Part shown: piece by piece, positions 5,251 to 7,598 of the stretch
How the letters are laid out: each line of letters opens with the position of its first letter
Numbering within the stretch: the stretch's first letter is position 1
Assembly: GCA_030019325.1 (NCBI GenBank)
Contig: JASEFB010000086.1
Span: 1 to 7,598 of the forward strand
Direction of reading: 5' to 3'
Length of the DNA: 7,598 nt
Source of the DNA: an archaeon
GTDB taxonomy: Archaea; Halobacteriota; Syntropharchaeia; Alkanophagales; Methanospirareceae
Notes under the pieces: model-generated
Database searches by the model: none
What the model was told of the DNA's origin: nothing
The model's input: the letters and a program-made list of their open reading frames with translations, nothing else
Made by a program: the position numbers and the translations under genes

Positions 5251-5321
5251 CGATAACAGAGCGTATCTGGCTTCGCTTATTCTCCAAAAGGCGAACTTCT
5301 TTTATCCGCAAACCGTTAGCC
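5251..5321 (+). repeat. attC-like site 3, degenerate (end of the array)
   Basis: A 71-bp site bounded by CGATAAC (5251-5257) and GTTAGCC (5315-5321). The left half copies site 2 (ACAGAGCGTATCTGGCT). The right half mixes site-1-like CGAACTTCTTTTAT with site-2-like GCAAACCGTTA. It is shorter, its outer stem has a mismatch, and only one inner hairpin (TTCGC/GCGAA, 5272-5276 and 5291-5295) remains. CGATAAC complements the GTTATCG that starts this cassette at 4906. After GTTAGCC the GAAAT seen at every cassette start is missing, so this is probably the chromosomal end of the array. Confidence 0.7.
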
Positions 5322-5393
5322 CAAACGCTTACAAAATTAAATAGAAAGATGTACAATATATATGGAAATCGAGGAGTTATAGCTCTGTTATTT
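5322..5393. other. Short spacer after the array; possible T-rich terminator for the minus-strand gene
   Basis: No gene or further cassette boundary is visible. Read on the minus strand, the bases after the radical-SAM stop include the pyrimidine-rich run CTTTCTATTTAATTTTGT (5348-5331), which could act as an archaeal T-rich terminator without a hairpin. It would also keep that transcript from running antisense into the cassettes. Confidence 0.3.
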
Positions 5394-6623
5394 TTAGGGG
5401 CCAATCATCCCGAACTCGGTTTGGCAAATCACGCACTTGAGGCCGCTCTCTTCTAAAACCCTTTTAACCTGACGCATCTCCGCATATGACGGTTTTCTTA
5501 TCTCCATTCTCCTGAACATAGGTCGGTAATCCAATGCGGATACCTGAATCTCGGGTGACCATCCCGCTATCCGTTCCCCTATTTTATAAAGCTCATCGGT
5601 GGATATCAGCGCCTCATTGTAGGGTATGCCAATCCCAACAAACATCTTATCTGAATATGCCTCTATGAGGTATTTGACAGCCTTGCATTCGGTATCCAGA
5701 AGTTTCCTCCCCAATTCTCGGTCCTTTAGACCGCTGATTCTCATAAATGTATCGAGCTCCAAGCCCTTTACATCCGCGCCTATATCAGTAGCACCAGCGA
5801 GAAAGAGCGCGTCTATATAATCCTCGGTGAGCACCACGGCGTTGGTATCCACATGCAATCGTGCCTTTTCATCTCTGTTCAGGCGCTTCAACTCCTTCAG
5901 GTACTCCACAAGCCATCTCCTGTTCAGTGTGCATTCACCACCTGATATCGCCATCCTATCCACGCGGTGCCATCTCCTTTCGTAAGTGAGGATCCGCGCT
6001 GCTTCCCCAGGTGACAGCGGCTCTTCGGCTGCTGAATAGGTAACCTGCCAGTTCTGGCATGTTGGACAGCGGAGTATACAGCCATGCGCAAAACAGGCGA
6101 CTTCTATACATCTAAATCCCAACGCTCTCGGCTTCATCCAATGAGGTGTGCCGACCCCTCCTACCGCATGCCCCTGGAACCCGGAAACAATCCTTTTTGG
6201 CTCTCTCTTCGCTATCTCCTCCGTATCCGTTATGATCTCCATACCTTCTTCCACCGGTGTTACGCAACTCGGCTTCAATTTGTGGTTTACAATAACCGCA
6301 CATGACCAGCATCCACCGGTTCGGCAGGGTGCAAGAATTTCTGCATCGCTGAGCTCCCCCTCTTTGTATATATAGGAGGTGAACCCTATGAACTCAAGAG
6401 CTCTTAACACAGATATCCGTGCAGGGACGCTGTATTTCTCATGGTTCACCGTTATTTTTACTGACCCTCGGTGCTCAGAGCTTTCTTCTAAGATCCGCGC
6501 TTTATACGGACAGGCATCCACGCACGCAGCACATCCAATACAATTCTCGGGGGAATGACAGATCAACTCGCAGAACCCACAATCCTTGCATTCTTCTCTC
6601 TTTTTCGCGATTTCGAACCTCAT
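5394..6623 (-). CDS. Radical-SAM protein with N-terminal 2[4Fe-4S] and [2Fe-2S] ferredoxin domains
   Basis: 409-aa cytoplasmic radical-SAM enzyme related in style to pyruvate-formate-lyase activating enzymes. Domains in order: a bacterial-type 2[4Fe-4S] ferredoxin (Cys 12, 15, 18, 22 and 28, 31, 34, 38); a plant-type [2Fe-2S] domain (about residues 52-132, Cys 100, 105, 108 and 120 in CRTGGCWSC and KPSC); then the radical-SAM core with GCILRCPTCQN (Cys 182, 186, 189, the C-x3-C-x2-C that holds the catalytic cluster) and SGGE at 227-230 for SAM binding. Three extra clusters could pass electrons to the radical-SAM cluster. The substrate cannot be read: no glycyl-radical enzyme or obvious peptide partner is adjacent. 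The ATG at 6623 has no Shine-Dalgarno but TTAAAAA about 25 nt upstream, so the mRNA is probably leaderless. The gene diverges from sepF across 110 bp. Confidence 0.88.
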   Translation of the reverse strand: MRFEIAKKREECKDCGFCELICHSPENCIGCAACVDACPYKARILEESSEHRGSVKITVNHEKYSVPARISVLRALEFIGFTSYIYKEGELSDAEILAPCRTGGCWSCAVIVNHKLKPSCVTPVEEGMEIITDTEEIAKREPKRIVSGFQGHAVGGVGTPHWMKPRALGFRCIEVACFAHGCILRCPTCQNWQVTYSAAEEPLSPGEAARILTYERRWHRVDRMAISGGECTLNRRWLVEYLKELKRLNRDEKARLHVDTNAVVLTEDYIDALFLAGATDIGADVKGLELDTFMRISGLKDRELGRKLLDTECKAVKYLIEAYSDKMFVGIGIPYNEALISTDELYKIGERIAGWSPEIQVSALDYRPMFRRMEIRKPSYAEMRQVKRVLEESGLKCVICQTEFGMIGP

Positions 6624-6642
6624 GCATTATATCTACGCAATA

Positions 6643-6653
6643 GGTTTTTAATT
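6643..6653 (-). promoter_or_regulatory. TATA box for the radical-SAM gene (leaderless)
   Basis: On the minus strand, AATTAAAAACC at 6653-6643 centres about 24 nt before the ATG at 6623. With the archaeal TATA-to-start distance, transcription would begin at the start codon, and no ribosome site lies between. Confidence 0.45.
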
Positions 6654-6690
6654 GATTACCCTATATCTTTAGTGTTAGAACGAGAAGATA

Positions 6691-6727
6691 AATTATTAAA
6701 AAGAGTGAGCGGAAAGGGAGTGAGAGG
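6691..6727 (+). promoter_or_regulatory. Promoter and ribosome-binding site of sepF
   Basis: TTATTAAAAA (6693-6702), preceded by purine-rich CGAGAAGA as a possible BRE, is the best TATA candidate. AGAGG (6723-6727) lies 6 nt before the ATG at 6734. The expected start near 6722 would leave a very short leader. The opposite-strand promoter for the radical-SAM gene lies about 40 bp away. Confidence 0.45.
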
Positions 6728-6733
6728 AAGAAA

Positions 6734-7108
6734 ATGGGATTAAAAGAAAGTTTTGAGAAGCTCTTTGTGAAGCGGGAGGGAATAGAGGACGAGGATTATG
6801 TGGACTTGGACATAGAGGAGTATGAAGAGGAGCTCAGAGAAGAAGGTGTGAGGATGTACATAAAGATCGCGGAATTGACCGGTTTATACGATATTCCCGA
6901 GTTGAAGAAGGAGATATATGCGGGTAATATACTGCTTCTGGATATCTCACTGGTGAAGCAGGACAAAGTTCTGGTAGAGAAGGCGATAAAAGACTTGAAG
7001 ATGGCGGCGTTGGATGTGGGAGGGGACATCGCCGGTATCGCTGATAGCCAGGTGATCGTGGCACCGGTGGGGGTTAAGATAGAACGTGAAAAACTGGGCG
7101 CGAAGTAG
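6734..7108 (+). CDS. sepF: Archaeal cell-division protein SepF
   Basis: 124-aa SepF (DUF552), the protein that ties the FtsZ ring to the membrane in FtsZ-containing archaea. The N-terminus MGLKESFEKLFVK can form the amphipathic membrane-targeting helix. An acidic linker (about residues 16-37, EGIEDEDYVDLDIEEYEEEL) follows. The C-terminal SepF fold (about 40-120) shows YIKIAELTGLYDIPELKKEI, NILLLDISLV and LKMAALDVGGDIAGI, ending VIVAPVGVKI. Length and layout match archaeal SepF. The start is supported by AGAGG 6 nt upstream. The zpr1 frame follows within 12 nt of the stop, so the two are probably cotranscribed. No ftsZ is in the window. Confidence 0.93.
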   Translation: MGLKESFEKLFVKREGIEDEDYVDLDIEEYEEELREEGVRMYIKIAELTGLYDIPELKKEIYAGNILLLDISLVKQDKVLVEKAIKDLKMAALDVGGDIAGIADSQVIVAPVGVKIEREKLGAK

Positions 7109-7120
7109 TTTGGCCATGCA

Positions 7121-7598
7121 GTGGATGAAGTGAAAGAGAGCTGTCCAATTTGTGGAGCGGAAAGTGAAGTGCGGTTTTTACCAACTGAGATACCTTTCTT
7201 CGGGGAAATAATGATATTCACAGCTGTTTGTTCCTCGTGTGGGTATCACGCGACCGATGTAATGGTTCTCTCAGAAGAGAAGAGGAGAAGATGCGAGCTG
7301 GTGATCTCTTCAGTGGAAGATTTGAATGCGCTCGTTGTACGGTCTACGTCGGGAACCATTGAGATACCAGAGTTGGGTGTACGCATAGAGCCAAAGAGAG
7401 GGGAAGCGTTTATTTCTACAGTGGAAGGCGTGTTGAGAAGGGTGGAGAATGTGGTAAAGATGCTGAGCAGGGACAGTGCGAGAAAGAAGCGTGCAACTGA
7501 TGTTTTGAAGCGCATAGATGAAATAAAGTCGGGTGAGGCGAGCATGACGCTAATCATTGACGATCCCACGGGTAACAGCGCGATAATCTCGGATAAGG
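7121..7598 (+). CDS. ZPR1-type zinc-finger protein, 3' end cut by the window
   Basis: Archaeal ZPR1 zinc-finger domain protein. In eukaryotes ZPR1 acts in translation-factor (eEF1A) biogenesis; the role of the archaeal single-domain form is not well established. A C4 zinc finger is visible: CPIC (Cys 8 and 11) and CSSC (Cys 37 and 40), with FLPTEIPFFGEIMIFTAV between, the ZPR1 pattern. The following beta domain has LVVRSTSGTIEIPELGVRIEP and ends with LIIDDPTGNSAII, another family hallmark. The frame is open from the sepF stop to the window edge (159 codons from the chosen start). It has no ATG before the zinc finger; GTG at 7121 is preferred, with GTG 7130 as the alternative, and neither has a strong Shine-Dalgarno. 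Translational coupling to sepF, whose stop is 12 nt upstream in the same frame, would explain that. Confidence 0.9.
   Translation, partial: MDEVKESCPICGAESEVRFLPTEIPFFGEIMIFTAVCSSCGYHATDVMVLSEEKRRRCELVISSVEDLNALVVRSTSGTIEIPELGVRIEPKRGEAFISTVEGVLRRVENVVKMLSRDSARKKRATDVLKRIDEIKSGEASMTLIIDDPTGNSAIISDK

Larger units (their letters stand above)
2445..5321 (+). mobile_element. Integron-like array of three gene cassettes
   Basis: Three plus-strand cassettes, each with its gene(s) followed by an attC-like site: 2446-4281 (restriction-modification), 4282-4906 (unknown protein) and 4907-5315 (antitoxin). Each left junction is G/TTA plus three variable bases plus GAAAT. Each cassette's right end, inside the next attC, carries the reverse complement. 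The left and right ends match over 19 of 20 bp (2445-2464 with 4186-4205), 16 of 18 bp (4281-4298 with 4814-4831) and 14 of 15 bp (4906-4920 with 5243-5257). Neighbouring cassettes do not share the variable bases, so this is neither tandem duplication nor an insertion sequence. The array is more A+T-rich to the eye than the flanking genes, and all flanking genes except the far sepF-zpr1 pair run the other way. Caveats: no intact integrase is present, and the sites have longer terminal complementarity and less symmetric spacers than textbook attC sites. Confidence 0.77.

Noticed and set aside
6796..7569. Minus-strand frames opposite sepF and zpr1
   Set aside because: They mirror conserved coding sequence on the other strand and have no recognisable domains.
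1..7598. tRNA, rRNA, CRISPR arrays or insertion-sequence transposases
   Set aside because: No cloverleaf, rRNA-like block, regularly spaced direct repeat or transposase motif was found on either strand by eye.

Overview
The window reads as archaeal, most likely from the euryarchaeal side (methanogen/ANME-like lineages are my guess, not shown). The evidence is ribosomal proteins L19e and archaeal-type L18 side by side, an archaeal SepF followed by a ZPR1 zinc-finger protein, TATA boxes about 25 nt from likely transcription starts, and at least two apparently leaderless genes. No Bacteria-only gene set is visible.

Layout. Left block (1-2126, all minus strand): a leaderless promoter at about 2150 drives a LarA-family nickel-pincer racemase-like gene, then L19e, then L18, which runs off the left edge. 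The racemase-like gene sits where the archaeal spc ribosomal operon normally has L32e. Right block: a minus-strand radical-SAM protein with N-terminal ferredoxin domains (5394-6623) diverges from a plus-strand sepF-zpr1 pair (6734 to the right edge).

Between them (about 2174-5321, all plus strand) is the main discovery: an integron-like gene-cassette array. It starts with a decayed tyrosine-recombinase C-terminus (2174-2354), then a candidate attI region (2355-2451), then three cassettes each ending in an attC-like palindromic site (4199-4287, 4825-4912, 5251-5321). The key evidence is that the variable bases at each cassette's left junction are the reverse complement of those at its own right end: GTTAGGCG with CGCCTAAC (cassette 1), GTTATAT with ATATAAC (cassette 2), GTTATCG with CGATAAC (cassette 3). 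This is the signature left when circular cassettes are inserted by G/TT cleavage of attC. Cassette 1 (2446-4281) carries a restriction endonuclease and a beta-class, TSPPY-type DNA methyltransferase. Cassette 2 (4282-4906) carries an unrecognised 147-aa protein with a C-terminal Cys cluster. Cassette 3 (4907-5315) carries a DUF2281-like antitoxin whose MazF/PemK-like toxin has been internally deleted.

The complementarity at cassette ends runs 15-20 bp, longer than the usual 7-bp R box, and the mismatch at position 11 is the same in all three cassettes. With only an integrase fragment left here, the array looks locally immobile unless an integrase acts in trans. The cassettes have their own archaeal-looking TATA boxes and Shine-Dalgarno sites, so they need not depend on a single array promoter.
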